Source: Sternotherus odoratus (lineage: Eukaryota; Chordata; Testudines; Kinosternidae). From it: a DNA stretch of 64,000 nucleotides. Both the position numbers and the translations under genes were made by a program. The notes beneath the pieces are model-generated. The model had not been told where the DNA came from. It ran no database searches and saw only the letters and a program-made list of their open reading frames with translations. Positions 1 through 14,006 of the stretch are shown here, piece by piece. The DNA lies in the NCBI GenBank assembly GCA_032164245.1, contig JAVMKO010000022.1, positions 12,709,845-12,773,844 of the forward strand, read 5' to 3'. Every line of letters begins with the position of its first letter. Position 1 is the first letter of the stretch.

Positions 1-152
1 CTTCCTGCAAAATAACTTGAGCAAAGCTTGTAAGGGCCAAATTCTGCCTCTGACTATAGACACATCTCCCATTGTAGTCAAACATCTGAGGGCACATTCT
101 GGATCACAGTTGCATTCTATTAAACGTCATAAAGTAGGAGCACCTAGAGGGG

Positions 153-262
153 AAGGTTGGGCTAGTGGTTAGGGTGCTGGCCTATAGGTTGAGACATCTG
201 GATTCTATTCCTAGCTCTGCCACATCTCTCCTGTCTGACTTTGGGCAAGTCACTTATATGCC
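153..262 (+). repeat. MIR/CORE-type SINE, 5' part
   Basis: A tRNA-like head (ctagtggttagggtgctgg) is followed by the pattern 'tctgccac ... ctgactttgggcaagtcactta' that characterises MIR/CORE-SINE elements. Only the 5' half is clear; the 3' tail is eroded. Confidence 0.75.
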
Positions 263-3200
263 AAATACCCACTAAAATGGCATTAGACACCTTAGATGCT
301 TCTGAAAATCCCAATGAGCACCTAAATACCTTAAATCTGGCCTCTAGTCTGAATTTGTCTCACTTTAACTTCCAGCCTTGTACCAGTCTTTTCTCTTACT
401 CTGAAGGGCCCATTACCAAATATTTATTCCCCAAGTACTTAAACAGTACAATCCAGTCACCCCTTAACCTTTAACTTATTTGCTAAATAGCTTGAGCTCC
501 TTCCTTGAGTCTATCACTATAAGCAGGCTTGGCAGAATTTGATTTAATTTAGATTTTAAATTTTTCAGTTGCCCAAAATTATGGGTTTTAAATACTCCCC
601 ATAAATTTACATTTTCAGAATTGTGGAAAATTATGGACATGCGGTTCAGATACCAGACAGCATCAAACAATTATTTGGTGACTGTAGAGTTGATTCAAAA
701 AGTTAAAACTTTAATAATTAAAACCTAAATTGTTTTGCTGTGTTTAACAAACCAAGTAAATATCTTTAAATCAAACTAATACATTCTCAAGTGGCATTTT
801 CGTACTCTATCAATAGATTTTGATGATTGATTGTCTATTTCACTGCACACAAACTGACAAACATTTACGGACTATTACTGATTAAAAGTGGAATCCTTCC
901 TACTCTAGTCACTCACGGATCTTCTCTGAACTCTCAGAACATCCTCCTTGAACTGTGGACCTCAGAACTGGACACCATTTTCCTGCAGCAGTTGCACTGT
1001 GCCAAATAACCCCTCTTGTTCTCCTAGAGATTCCTCTGCTTATATGCCCATGGATCACACGAGTCCTTTTGGCCATAGCCTTGCACTGGGAGCTCATGTG
1101 CAGCTGATTAACCACCTTCACCCCTCCCCCCCATCATTTCTTGAGTTGCTGCTTCCCAGGATAAAACCTTCTTATTGGGGATAATGTGAGACCTGGATTC
1201 AAACCAACCCCATTTTTGATGTGGGAAATTAAAGCCCAAACCACACGGCTTTTGCCTATTTCTTTCACAATTTCCCCCAAACGAAGATGCCAAAGGGAGG
1301 GTGAAGGTGAAAGGAGGGTCATACATCACATTGACAACCGATCTTGCACAGGGGACACATCAGTCTTGCCTTTCATGTTCTTCTTACCATCCTCTTCAAG
1401 ACACTGCATTAGTCCCACGACTCCTGAACTACTAGCAGACACATTCTTCTATTTAGATGAAAAAAGCTAAATAAAATCAGCAGGTGTCTCAGCCATGAAG
1501 TGGGGATATATTCCAGCCAAGCCCAACTCCACCCTTTTCCCTCTGGTTTTTGCTGCAGCGTTAGCTGTTTCTATTTGATGTGGCCAGTCTCTCTTCCCCT
1601 GCCCACCTCAAGTCTTTGAAATCTTAAAAGGATTGATGAGATGTCAGGTTGCTCTCTTGGTCCAGGATTTTTGTGGTGCTCAATATGACATTGTTTCATC
1701 TTTGTGTGGGTTATTTCAAAAGAGCATTTGTTCTCCCTTACTCACCAGATCTCACTAATCAGCATTCCAGGCAGCTGGTAGCTCAGCCTTTTCAGATTCC
1801 TGAAGGAAACTCACTGAACTCTCATTGGCATGCAAGACGTTCTAAACACCTTTCTGCTCTTCCACTGCAGTGAGGCATTCCTCAGCTGCCACATCACTTG
1901 TCCACAATAGGAAAGTGGCAACCTGTTGGACAGACGCTTACCTGTCACTCTTGAATTCATTCCGGTGCATTTGCTTTAACCTGCATTAAGGTACAATATA
2001 GATTTATTTTCCCTATCCCAGGAGGTAACCACAAACCTTCCTCAGTGCAGCCCCACCAAATAGCAAAACAAAGGAAAATATACAAAGCCCCATTTCAGCA
2101 CAGCACCCAAGTACACTCCTAAAGTCAAACACATGCTTGACTCCCATTGAAGTGAATAGGATTTGTGTGTGCCTACGTGCTTTGAATCAAGGCCTTCATT
2201 AAGAGCAGAAGATATTTGCATCTCATTTCTCTGCCATCACAAAAGATTCTACTTCATTTTGAAGAACATTTCACACACATGCTGTCAAGTGAAATCTTAC
2301 AGGTATCTCTACTCCACTGATATAAACCAGTGTGGCTCCATTTATTATAAACATTTTAATATAACATGTTTGTTTCCTTTTACATAATGAAGGGTTAAAT
2401 AACAGGAGAGAAACAATGCAAAAGGGTTTATCTGGCATAGTCTGAACTAGAAATCTCATTGAGATGAGTTATAGGGAAGATGCAGTCAAACCTGCAGGAG
2501 AGATGGTTCTTGCACCAGTGCCTGTGACAAGCAGGAGGGGAAGGACTGTGCTACATGAAGCAGACAAATCTTTACAGCCACGAACACATTTGCTGTCAAG
2601 TGTTGCAAGATCAAAAGAAAACTTGCCATTGATGGTGTCAGGAAATTGATTCCCCCCCCCCCCCCTTTCTTATACCCCATTGATCTCTGATAGGTGATAT
2701 TTTAAAAGCTTGGCTTTCAGGGGTCGGGTAATACATTTGGATTTCCCTAATACCAGCTCTTTCACACTGGACCTTGTTGCGCCTTCACCCCCACTCCTTC
2801 CCTATTCCATGATAGATTTTTGAGCCCTTTTTCTTTCTCCTCATGTGATCTCAGAGCACTGATGATCATGGCTGGCTAAACAGCTCCCACCGTTAATGCA
2901 CTGCCTTCCCGCTCCTTATTAGCAAGCCAGAGCTGTGTCTCTGACACATGACACCTTTTGTTTTCAGGCACTTTCTAGAGAACTTTTTGTTTTCCAGCAG
3001 AAGCAACATCCCAGGGGCCAGATTATTCAAGGGAAGTATCACTCCAAAAATGCTTGCCTGGGTAATGCATGTGCACAGAACCCTTTTGAAAAGTCAAATT
3101 CACCTTGCCTGGGTAGTGGAGGAGTAACACAAGGATCATCCATCATTGCATTAAGCTTGGGTCACAGCTGCCACCTGAATTCCAATAAGGGAGAAAGTTT

Positions 3201-3639
3201 CTCTTAGACTTTTTTCCCCTAAGGTGACATGAAGATGGGGCTTCATTAGCTTCACTAAATTGCCCATCTTAATACCATCTGCTGAGAAGGGCATGAGAAT
3301 AGTCCATAAACACTTCTGAGAATGTGGCAATAGTGTGGATAATGAACATATGGAGTTATAATAGTGCAAATAAACCAACAGCATTGGCAGGGACATTCCC
3401 TACTGTGATGGGGCATAAGCCAACCATTAACTAATGCAAGCTTCAAAAACTTTCCCTGGGGTAGATTATGCCATCTCCTCTCATTGCAAGGTTTCTTGCA
3501 CAGTCTTCAGAAACAGCTGGTAATAAGCAAAGTCAGACAGGATGCTGGTTTAGATTAACTCAGTCTCACTGTTTCCTCCTGCTCCTTTGTCTGTATTCAC
3601 TTGTCTCTTGTGTTATCCTTGGGTTGTAATCAGTTTGGA

Positions 3640-3725
3640 CCATATCTTTATTATAGGTGGTACACTAGCCTTTTTGTTCTGGGTTTGTATAGCACCTAAC
3701 ACAATGGGACCCTGATCAATGATGG
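3640..3725 (+). repeat. SINE/L2-like 3' tail
   Basis: It contains 'gtttgtatagcacctaaca' followed by 'caatgggaccctgatcaatga', the 3' tail shared by many dispersed repeats in turtles and crocodilians. Related tails occur near 15630, 33885, 38868, 57330 and 62530. Family assignment (L2 or CORE-SINE tail) is by recognition only. Confidence 0.55.
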
Positions 3726-4353
3726 GGGTTGCTACATGCTACCACTGTGTGTGTGTGTGTGTGAAAAAACCCATCACTGATCAGGTCTGACAATTAGCAA
3801 GTCCCTGTGTGCAGGCTTGGGACTAGAGGCACAGTGATAGAGGAAGTGGTGCTGATGACTGACACTTCCCCCTCTGAGCTAGTTCTAATGAACCCTTCCC
3901 ACTGCCTCCATCCAGAGCACGGTGTGATAGAAATTCTGTAATGCTGGAAGTGCTGTCATTGGAATGAGACCAGTCTGGTCATGACTAGCCATGATACTGC
4001 ACTCTTTCCCATGCATCCTGCCCAATCCCAGGGGAGTTCGTAAACATGAAAACTATAGAAAAGTGTTATCTGTAAACTGACCCCATGTGATGCTGAATTG
4101 CTGACTAGAACTGCACTCAAAGCAAAATGACTTGAATAGATTCCTCCTGTCACTTAAACTGGACACCGTACCTCGTACTCCAAACTCTTGCAACAGTTTT
4201 GCTATTGAACATTTTCTGAACTTGACCTGGCTGCACTTCATGGATGGACAAAGTAGTTCTTGCACAAATAAAGCCACACACTGCAACTCCTCAGTCAAAG
4301 TATTCCCATTGACATCTGTGAAATTACAGGCAAAAATCAGAATGTGAGCTTAC

Positions 4354-4478
4354 TGGGTAAGGATTGGTGTCCCTAGCCTCTTTGTCAGAGGGGAGTGATA
4401 AATGGCAGGAGAGAGATCACTTGATCATTACCTGTTAGGTTCACTCACTCCAGGGCACCTGGCATTGGCCACGGTCCT
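4354..4478 (+). repeat. CR1 LINE 3'-end fragment
   Basis: The segment 'gtgtccctagcctctttgtc ... ggcaggagagagatcacttg ... gttcactcactccagggcac ... ggcattgg' parallels the more complete CR1 3' end at 35197-35668 in the same order and orientation. The terminal octamer repeats are missing. Confidence 0.75.
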
Positions 4479-4539
4479 ATTTCTTCCAGTTTCTTAGATC
4501 TCTGGTCTCTGTCCTTGGTTTTCAGTCCCTGGTGTCAGA

Positions 4540-4675
4540 AACCTTTTTTACAAATGGTTAAACTGAGGTCTACCGAAGTTCTGACATGTTTGTCCACAAG
4601 TCATTGGCAAAACTGATAACAGAAACCAGGAGTCCTGATTCCTACTCCCCTGCTGCAACCACTAGACATCACCAC
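4540..4675 (-). repeat. MIR-type SINE fragment (antisense)
   Basis: The order 'ttacaaatggttaaactgag' then 'caggagtcctgattcctac' then 'caaccactagac' is the reverse-complement layout of MIR/CORE-SINE: tail, core, then the tRNA-like head. It is diverged. Confidence 0.55.
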
Positions 4676-6739
4676 AGTTGTGAAGTTATACATAGTAATA
4701 AAAAAAAGCACCCTGACTTTCACAATAAGCCAAAAATCAAGCTAATCCCATTTCAAAATGAGGCCAAAACAAGCCAATCCCTACGAACCCACACACTGAC
4801 TAGATCCCCTCCAGCATACAGTCTAGGACCGTGGTGAGCCTGCTGTGTACCCTGACTGTCTCCCTGCTTGCCAGGAGCTGATCAAAAAAAATGGTCCTTG
4901 GAAAATTACACAAGTGTGCAACTTAAAATTAAAATTTGGTTAGGTAAGTCCTCCAGTTAGAGCATAAAACATAATCCATCCAGGGTAAGTGAATAATCTG
5001 CACAGAGCATCTTTCTAATGTTCTTTGTGATTACACTGCACAGCAATAATTCACTAGAAAAAGCTGCCAAAAAATCTGGAAAATGGATTAATTTGACTTG
5101 TGTATTCACTTTCTGCAAACAAAGTGAAAATCATAAGAAATAACACTTGAATTCTTCATGCTCTTTTGGTCCTGATTCAGGAAAGTATCACTATTCAGGG
5201 CAGCATTTAAAGAGATGCTTCAGTGAGTGTCTGAACTGGGACCTCTGTTCCTAAATTTCATGTAGGTTGGCTTTTCTGTGGGTGACAGATGGAATAAATA
5301 GGGAAAAGTGTAGAAAATCCTTCCCAAGGGCATAAATACTATCCAGTTTACATATCCATGTGGCCAAATTTTAAGGAATTGATAGGATTGCTGTCTGAGA
5401 TACCTGGCACACTAACTGGGTGTGGGTAGAACATGGAAGCTAAGAAACCATGCATCTGCCAGTGTTCAAAAATTATCTACAAAAACGTCTTCTGAATAAT
5501 CTGCAGACCAGGTGGCTCAGTGGATATGCAAATAAACAGCATAATGAAAGATCAGGGACATTACATTAGTCATCTCTCTAGAACACATTGCTCAACAGAT
5601 AATGCGATTAAACACAGTCCCTTTGAAAAGGGCTATCCTGTATGAAGTCTCCTGCTGCCATTATTGGGCAGAGGACTTTGGGAATGAAGATTTTTTCCGA
5701 AGTTGTGGGTTGGGTTTTTTTTGGGGGGTGAATTGGCTTTTATAGAAGGGGGTGTGTTTCAGGTTTTTTTTAACTGAAAAACCACAAACCCACCCTGATT
5801 TCATTAGCCAAAGATTAAGTTTATTCGCTTAGATAATGGTCAGCTAGAAAGAAAAATGAGACCTAAAGGAACAAACTGGCCCAGAGACCAATACTTCTAC
5901 ATTAGGCAAATCTGATTCATACACCAAGAGATGATCTAATACTTGGTGCTGAAACAAGAATGATTTGATCTCCTGAGAAGCAGTGAGGCTAGAACTACTC
6001 ATGATGGGGCTGATTCATGTCCCTCTGAAACTGAAGGCTGTTTGGCAAGGACTTCAGAGTTGCCCCTGGTTTACCCTGGGTGGGGTGAGGAAATTCATGC
6101 TGGCTGGGTCTGGACCATTCTGTGTCCAATGCTCACATGTTTGAGGTAAGATCACATTTTTGACCTGGGGAAAAAAATGGGCCAGATGCTCAACTGGGGC
6201 AAATCCACTTGGCTTCAGTGAGATGCTCAAATTTACAGTGGCCAAAAATCTAGCCAGTCACTTGCTTCCCTCTGCCTTTTAGTATTTCAGTCTAGGGTGT
6301 CTCCACTTCAGTTCCACCTCTCTGCCATCTTTGTAAGTCCTCAACCAGTTGACACAGGCTGATGCTTTCAAGACCTTGAAAGTCACGAGAAGAGCAACAC
6401 TTGCTAGTTTCTGCTTCATGTGCCAGAGTTGGTGGTGCAGAATTGGGACAAAAACCATTGCGGTCCTTGCTGAAGGGATCTACTTTCCTGACCAACTCAT
6501 CCTTGATAAATGCTGCTTTAGATCATTGCTCTTTAGTTTTTAGTGGAAGACCCAAAAGCTTGTTTTATCTATTTGCATTGTGAACAACAACATCAACAAA
6601 ACAAACTTGCAGTAGCTGCACTCTGTTGCCCTTGCTTCCACATTAGCTAGGTAAACTGCACTGAGCTCATTATTCCTGGACTGTGCCCACAAACAGTCCA
6701 GGTTCTAAGTGAGTGTGAATTGCTGTAGCTCTAAGTCAA

Positions 6740-6898
6740 GCATCCGAGTGGTAGCCATGTTAGTTTGGAAGTGATAGTGTTTGAAGCATTAATTTTTGTG
6801 GGCTAATACTCACTTCGTTGGAAGTGGGTATTAGCCCACGAAAGCTTATGCTTCAATACTTTAGTTAGTCTTTAAGGTGCCACAGGACTCTGTCACGT
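6740..6898. mobile_element. Penelope-like terminal repeat, palindromic copy
   Basis: The sequence folds back: 'gaagcattaatttttgtggg ctaatactcactt' is opposed by 'aagtgggtattag cccacgaaagcttatgcttc'. It then runs into 'ttagttagtctttaaggtgc', the terminal motif of the Penelope-like family repeated across this window. An 8-bp direct repeat, taagtcaa, flanks it at 6732-6739 and 6899-6906 and is probably the TSD. The left arm is eroded, and the hammerhead-like core is damaged around 6818. Confidence 0.75.
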
Positions 6899-7507
6899 TA
6901 AGTCAAATTCTAGCCCACCTTACAAAGAAAGTAAGAGGTGCTTGTTACGTGCCTGATTTTCACACTCTCCACTCCACTGAAAATCTGACTTTTTTTCTCC
7001 TGCAGCTTTTCACCTTGATTCTAACTAACCAATGATGTCTGTTCACCATCTGCCGCTATGGAGAGAGCCAGGTGTTATTTACATCATCACCTATCTTGCT
7101 ATTTTTAACCTTCTAAAAGGATCAAATACCTAGTGAAATGACACAATGAATGGTCTGTCTTAAAGAGCCTGGGTCCAATTAACTACTGGTGTAACTCGGG
7201 TGATGGCTGTATAGTCATGATATTGTAGAACTTGGCTCCATGTCTTCTAACTTGCAAATCTCTCCACACCAACTGATATGAAGAGTGGTAACTTGGACAG
7301 CAGAAACAGATGAACATTTAGTCCACTAAGCCTGCAGCAGTGGCCAAGTTTGGGGAAAAATAAGCAAATCCACAAAATTCCTTGATCTGCAACACAACAG
7401 CTGTGATGGTATTTAGGTAAGTGCAGTTTTCAACTTCCAAGACCTGTTTCCATTCAGCATGACTCTAGCAAAATTAAAACATCCCTAAGTTTCTCTACCC
7501 AAATAGG

Positions 7508-7625
7508 AGTGGCAAAACTGGGTCAGACCAATGATCCATCTAGCCCAATATCTTGTCTTCTGACAGCAGCCTAGATATCAGACATTTGTGACCAGCTCCT
7601 TCCTTCGTCTCAGCCTTAAAAATTA
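7508..7625 (-). repeat. CR1 LINE 3'-end fragment (antisense)
   Basis: 'actgggtcagaccaatgatc' followed by 'catctagcccaatatcttgt' matches the antisense CR1 3' end also seen at 22279 and 53422. Similarity fades after about 7625. Confidence 0.7.
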
Positions 7626-8950
7626 GTTCTTTTCCCCTAATGTACCAGATAAATATTAATTTCTACAGGTACAATGAGCTGGACTCCTTTTAGCACCTAC
7701 CTCCAGCAGACTAACAGTCAACAAGCTAGCCAAATCCAAACCATAAGCCGCTCCTCTGGGCAAGAGTGTAACACATTCTATGGAACTCAAACTTTATTCT
7801 TAAGTCACTGAATACTGTAGGCACTATGGTGGGGGGGGGGGAAGAAGATTCTTAAAATTAAAACTCAGAGCCTTGTAATCAGAGGGAGTAAAAATGTTTA
7901 ATCTACACAATTTTTGCTAAGAAAGGCAGAAATTTTCATTTAGTTTTAGATTTTTCTTTGGGGAAAAAAGGAAACCAAATAACCCAAACTTGGGAATAGA
8001 AATTCTGGAGTTTCAGTAAAATTTTGTTTTTTTGTCAACCAAAAACTCTCTTTGAAAAATAGATTCCCATGAAAATATTATGGTTCCATTTCTCATGTAA
8101 AATTGGCATTTACTTACAGTTCTGTCTTGATTGCTTGTGTTAATTGGCCATTTTGTAAGGCTGCTGCATTTCAATAAAAGTTAGAAACTGGCAATAGCAG
8201 ATAAGGGTGAAGGGCAGTGGTGGTGAGATTTTGAGAAAATTTAGGCCAGTGAATGCTGGGATGTTCTTTAGTGCAGGTTTCATTGTTACGGGGGGAGAAG
8301 AGTAGGAGAAATAATGCAACATTTTGCATTTCATATAGTTCATCCGAATAGCTGCTGATGAACAGTAAAATGATATTCAAAATCGGCACATGGACAGGAT
8401 TACATGCAATCAGTTCAGATTTATATGCAGAAGTAGATGAGATGCTAGAATCTTTGGGCACAAACTAATATTAGAGCATTTTTATTGATTCAACTTGTTT
8501 GATAGACTAGAACACAATATTTGTGTCTAAAAGATGGGTGGGGAAAAAAGACTATTCAGATCTGTCAGGTGCTTTCTAGCCTGGATTGCAAAATGACCCA
8601 TGTGGTCACACAGCGTTATGCTAAGTGTTTGGATATATTGTACCCAACATATTGCTGAAAATCAAATTTGATCATAAAAGGGCAAATCTAAGAAAACACT
8701 AAAATGGGTTTTGATACTCTCAACCTGGTTTTTAAAAAATGGACTGATTCTCCACTGCCTTGCACTTTACACCTTGTGGGATCATTTCCTGCAAAGTAGG
8801 TGAATTCTGAATTAGTGGATTAAAATGTCAAATTCCCAAATGTCTTGAGAGCCTAAAGCCCAGCGGTGTCAATGGGAGTACAGGGTAGTGGAGAATCTTT
8901 CCTGTTGGATTCAGATTTTTGTATATTAAAGTTCCATGTGTAAAAGTTTT

Positions 8951-8976
8951 ACTTTTTTTTTTATTTTTTTTTATTA
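8951..8976. repeat. T/A low-complexity tract
   Basis: Two T-runs separated by a single A, within a generally AT-rich stretch (about 8930-9140). No gene feature is seen. It may be the eroded tail of a retroelement, but none could be delimited. Confidence 0.7.
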
Positions 8977-9581
8977 AAAGGTTAATAAATAATGGATATT
9001 TATAAGCAGGTTAAACCATGAGCACTGTGGTGTAAATGGTTACAAATGCACCAGTGAATGGTTTAACCAACCATTGGATTTTATAACAAATTCCAACTGA
9101 TTACCTATTTATGAGAACATCTGTTAATAATTTATTAATGTATAAACTATTTATAAATGGAACCTTGGTGTAACGTGTGACCAGTAAAGTGAAATATGTT
9201 TAAACAATGGATAGATTACGCAGAAATGAAATGGACATAATTGCTTCAATAGTTCACTAAACCCAACAGAAATGGCCCCATCTGCAGTCTTCTTTGAATA
9301 ACAATTTTTCTGGCAAAACCTGATGTATCTTCTTCCTGGCCTTATGCTATCGAAGATGCATCAAGTGTTTTTAATTAATTATTGACTTATAAATCCGTTT
9401 GTGTGAAGGTATCAATTTCAGTTTGCATTTTACTAAATTATTTTGACAGTTTTCTTTTAGAGCAGGAAATTGTAGATCAGTGAAACCCCCTGCTCCTTCC
9501 CTACCATTCATTTTGCTGAAACTTTTTGAGATTTTTCTGCCACTTTATTAGTAATTAGAGATCTGTTTCTTGGCTATAGAC

Positions 9582-9871
9582 TGGGGTGGCCAACCTGAGC
9601 CTGAGAAGGAGCCAGAATTTACCAATATACATTGCCAAAGTGCCACAATGATGCATCAGCTTCCCACTTCTATTGCTTTCCTCCCACTGGCAGTCCTCTC
9701 CACACCTGATCAAAAGGGAAGGGGTAGAGTGGGGGAAGGGCCTGTGGCAGAATAGGGGTTGAGCAGCGAGCACCGCCCAGCACATTGGAAAGTTGGTGCC
9801 TGTACAAGGAGCCACAGATTAACTTCTGAAGAGCCACATGTGGCTCCCGGGCCAGAGGTTGGCCACCCCTG
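9582..9871. mobile_element. hAT-type MITE with 8-bp TSD
   Basis: The ends are inverted: the left starts 'tggggtggccaacc' and the right ends 'ggttggccacccctg'. Exact 8-bp copies of ctatagac flank it at 9574-9581 and 9872-9879. An 8-bp TSD with CAGGGG-type ends is the signature of hAT transposons. The interior (about 290 bp in total) has no transposase frame, so it is non-autonomous. Subterminal 'gagccacatgtggctcccgg' is itself a small palindrome. Confidence 0.9.
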
Positions 9872-9929
9872 CTATAGACTTTCTTTCAATAGTAGTACAA
9901 GCATAGTAAGGGAGGAAGAAGGCTGTTGG

Positions 9930-10100
9930 AACAGGCCCCTCTTGGATTCAATTGCTGACAAAACAGCTGACTCACTGTGTGACCTTAAACCAATCACACT
10001 CACTCTGTGGACCTCCAGTTTCTCCGTCTGCAGAATGGAAGTAGTACAATTTACTTGTGTTGGAGGAATTATGAGTATAAAACACTCAGATTCTGGGTTT
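9930..10100 (+). repeat. MIR/CORE-type SINE
   Basis: 'ctgactcactgtgtgacctt' is followed by 'cctccagtttctccgtctgc agaatggaa', which is the central and 3' region of MIR-type SINEs. The head is eroded. Confidence 0.75.
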
Positions 10101-10679
10101 CAATATATCGTTTTTCCATATGATTTTTGTTCACCAGTTTAGCAAGTTTTGGGCCCAATGGTTCCATCATATTTGTCACATGTTGATGTTAGTCACCAGT
10201 ACTAGAAATATGGCATGCAACACAACTTTTCTGGTGCAACTTTTCCAGCTGAGCTCAGTATAAATTTGGAGCTAGCATAGCTGCCTCTTGGCAAAGCTTT
10301 GCCAAAAACGGATGGGCATTTTGCAGGCCAGTAATGCTTCATGATCTCCAGTTGAATTTAAACCTCAGTTGATTTTGAGAAAATAATTTGACCTTGTTAA
10401 CACATTTTTGTACGTTCAGATTCTCAGTTGAAAGGTACAATGGAAGAGCAAAGTTACCATTATCCTCCCTACCAAGTAGGGATATGCCCTTCTTACTTTA
10501 ATCACGATAGAACCCTTTTCCTTGGTGCTAGTTAGTCTTTGCATCCCTCCCTAACTGTGGGATTGGGTTAGTGAGAGCTCCTGCTGGATGAATGTGTGCA
10601 TCTGCTGAACTTGCCGAACTCCCACCCTGATGTTTTTATCTGGTGAACCAGTGTTGTCTCATTTTTCCCACCCAGGAAA

Positions 10680-10950
10680 GGGGGGGGGGCCTCAGGGCTG
10701 AGGCAGAGGGTTGGGTGTTGGGTGCAGGGGGTGAGGACTCAGGGTGGGGCCATGGATGAGTGGTTTGGGGTGCAGGAGGGTGCTCAGGCTACAGTGTGGA
10801 GTGGACTCCCTCAGTTCTCTCCGCAGGTGACCTGTTCACGGCTGGGTCCAGGCCACTCTGGCTGGGCTTGGGGCTGGCCCAGGCCACGATGTGGCAGAGT
10901 TGGGGCTGAGAGTGGGATGCTCGTCCCCCAGCCATGGCAGGTACCTGGGT
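10680..10950. repeat. G-rich dispersed repeat, unclassified
   Basis: A G-run at 10681 leads into a purine-rich degenerate series ('gggctgaggcagagggttgg', 'gtttggggtgcaggagggtg'). This kind of sequence is common inside non-autonomous DNA elements of turtles. No terminal repeats or duplication could be assigned, so the class stays open. Open frames through it are compositional. Confidence 0.45.
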
Positions 10951-13900
10951 GAGTTCCTTGAGCACCTGTATGGTGCTAAATAGGTTGCTACCTTGCCACA
11001 CAGCTCACAGGGAGCTTAGTTACTATGCTGCTCCACCATCATGGTAGTTCATAGGGGAGGGAGGGACCTCTCCCACAGGGCCAGGATGTGGCAAATTCCT
11101 CTTCCTATAAAGTTTTGTTTTGGAGGGATTCTGTCTCTTCCCTAGAGACATTCTCAGCACAATCCCAGAATGCTGCTTAAGGCAGGCAAAGGGTAATCTG
11201 CAATTACAGAAGGCGATGTAACCTGAAGCGGCTTGTCCTGTTCCTAGAGTGCTCCAGTTCCTAGTGTCAATGCAACAGTTAATCCCTGTTACCTCATTAT
11301 GTTATAAGAGCACTGGCACTCCATTGGCTTACAATGGGAGATGCCATTGATTCTACAATAAACAAGTTAACTAATTATAGTAGTAGAACAGCAGCAAAAT
11401 GTCCACGTGTATCTGCTTTCAACGTGCTGTTGTGGTCATTGAGTAGGGCTGTTTGCCTACAGGTCCACTGGAATTGCCTCTCTGCAGGAGATGGTGAATT
11501 ACCTACAAATTTCCACATTATTTTTCTGAGAGGATTTGGGTTACTGACTCTGTCACACCGTAGAATGATAAAGCATTCATCATGCAAACAGATTCAGAAA
11601 GCCCTGTCTCTTTGGTCATTTCAATTGTTGACTTAATTTATAGTATAATCACTGGCCTATAGATAGTAGTTGTCTGCCCAGGCTGTTTTGATATTGCTTG
11701 GGGAGTGGTTAGTAATGGCCTACGTACACAATTCAACAGGTTTGTAAAATGTCTTAACAATTTTGAAAAGAGAATAAGAAATTTGGGCCATCTACAGAAC
11801 AGCTGAGGAAGGCACTGGTGAACTTGAAAAATTAAGAAAAAACTCTATCTCATGTAGGCTGTGCAGTCAGAAGAACCCCATTGTCCTAGGATTTTACCAT
11901 TAGTAAACATGCCTCCTAAATTAAAGCTGATTGTTCAATTTTGCCCTTGGTCAGTCCTGACAAGACCAAAGGGCCTGCTATCATTTACATTCGTTTTATG
12001 ATGGTGTAACTGACTCAATAGCTACTCCTGATTTACACTGGGATTAGGAAAGCAGAACTAGCCTTCATAAAACTATTCACCGCTATGAAATTCCAAGGTG
12101 CTGACAGAGCTGTCAAATTGTAGAAGAAAACCAAATGGCTGAACACAAAAATGCAGAGGTTCCCATTAATATCCAAAAATTTAGGTGCCAAGTTTTCATG
12201 TTCAAAAATTGAATATACACACGTATATTTATTTGTGAAAAACAGCTGTTTGCACACCTGTTTACCCGTTGAGGTGTACATTTAAGGGGCTGCATGCACA
12301 GATGTGAACACATTTTTGAAAGCTGAACTTTTTTTTTCTCTGAGAAGCAAAAAGAATGGCCTTGGCTCCTTCCCAATTTTTAATAATGTCCTTCCTCCCT
12401 CCTCTCTACAAATATTCCATAGCTATACACAGGTTCTCCTTCATGATCATTTACTGCCTTTCCTATCTACCCTATCACTGCCTGCTAACTAATAGTGTCC
12501 TGCATGCTGAATCTTAACATTGATCCAATATTGTAATTGCTCTTGATGTATACACTGGGATTTTCCCCTACTGACTGGTAACACCATCCCATCCCTCCCA
12601 AGCCCTCACAAAGAGTTTAAAATATAGAAGGCAATTTTAAGGTACAATGGTCCTTCTTTTAATGCCTGCAGGTCTGGGCTCCTTCTCTCCTTTCTTTGTT
12701 TTTTTTTTTTTTTTTTTCCTTTTTCTCTCTCCCTACAGTACATGTACGGTACATAACATCTCCGATCTTAGAGGGCAGAGATTTAAATGTCTGACTCAAA
12801 GGATTATGCCTGCCTTCATAATAAATCTACCACAATATGGCATGGCTGTCAGATTTTACTTAGGCGATTCCCAAAGACCTCTAAATTGGCATCTAGACTG
12901 AAATATCTTCCAAGCTCATAAAAGTAAGGTCAGAGTTACTGACAGACATGGGAGAATGTACAAATATAGCTGCCTTGGCTTACAGTCGCTGCAGAGACAT
13001 ACTGGAGCACAAATCTTCAAATGCTCCAGCTTAATGTGTGTACCAAATGTGGGTGAAGTTCAGGATCATTACTGGCTGCTTACCCGAATCCCACCAATGT
13101 GTAGACTGGAACATCAGTGGCTAAATGGAAACAGGAAATATCTGACCTTAATGGAAAAGTTAGGGGAAAAACAAATAAGCAGGGATTTAGTAAACTACAC
13201 TGAGAAAATTAAAAACAAAAATCGTGGCTTAAATTTAACTTTAACTCCAGATTTTTTGCAGTGTGATGTAAAAACTGCCATAAAGAATTACAGTTCAGGG
13301 TGATTGTTTATCAAGCTTTTTCAGGCCATAGCAAAAGTTCCAAGTATCAGACTGCACTTCTAGCACATGTGGAACAGCTGAGGATCAATGGATAGTGATG
13401 CTCCCTTGAAGTGACAAGAGTGTGGGGTGGGGAACAGGGAGGGAATTAGGCATCACTCTTGGCTTCACCCTCCTAAGCACTTTCTCCTGGTCCTCCTATC
13501 CCCAGGCTGTGTGGGCTATGTCTGCAGAATTTCTAGCTCCTAGCTATCTTAAAACAAATCCAGATTGACCGCTCTAGTCCTTCCCCTTAGTGCAGTGTAG
13601 TGCACTGTTGATAGCCTAGTGTAGCCCTATGGAATGTTCAATCTCTTTGGTCACTCAATAACCAACTTAAAAGTGGCAATTCAACAAAACTTCAGAATCA
13701 GACTCCAGTGAGAAACTGCAGAACTGGAATTAATTTGCAAAACTAGATGTCATTAAATTAAGCTTGAATAAAGATGGGGAGTGTCTGGGTCATTACACAA
13801 ACTGAAAAGTATTTCCCCGTGCTAAGCAGTCTGCTATTGTTACTCTCACCTTCTTGTCAACTGTTTGAAATGGGCCATCCTGGTTATCACTGAAGTGTTT

Positions 13901-14006
13901 TTTCTGCTGCTGATAATAGCTCACCTTAATTTGTCTGTATGGCAACCCCATCTTTTTGTGTGTGTGTAAAAAATCTTCCTACTGTATGTTCCACCCTATG
14001 CAGCCA

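Noticed and set aside
153..262. A true tRNA gene at the tRNA-like head
   Set aside because: There is no cloverleaf or complete B-box; the following core identifies a MIR-type SINE.
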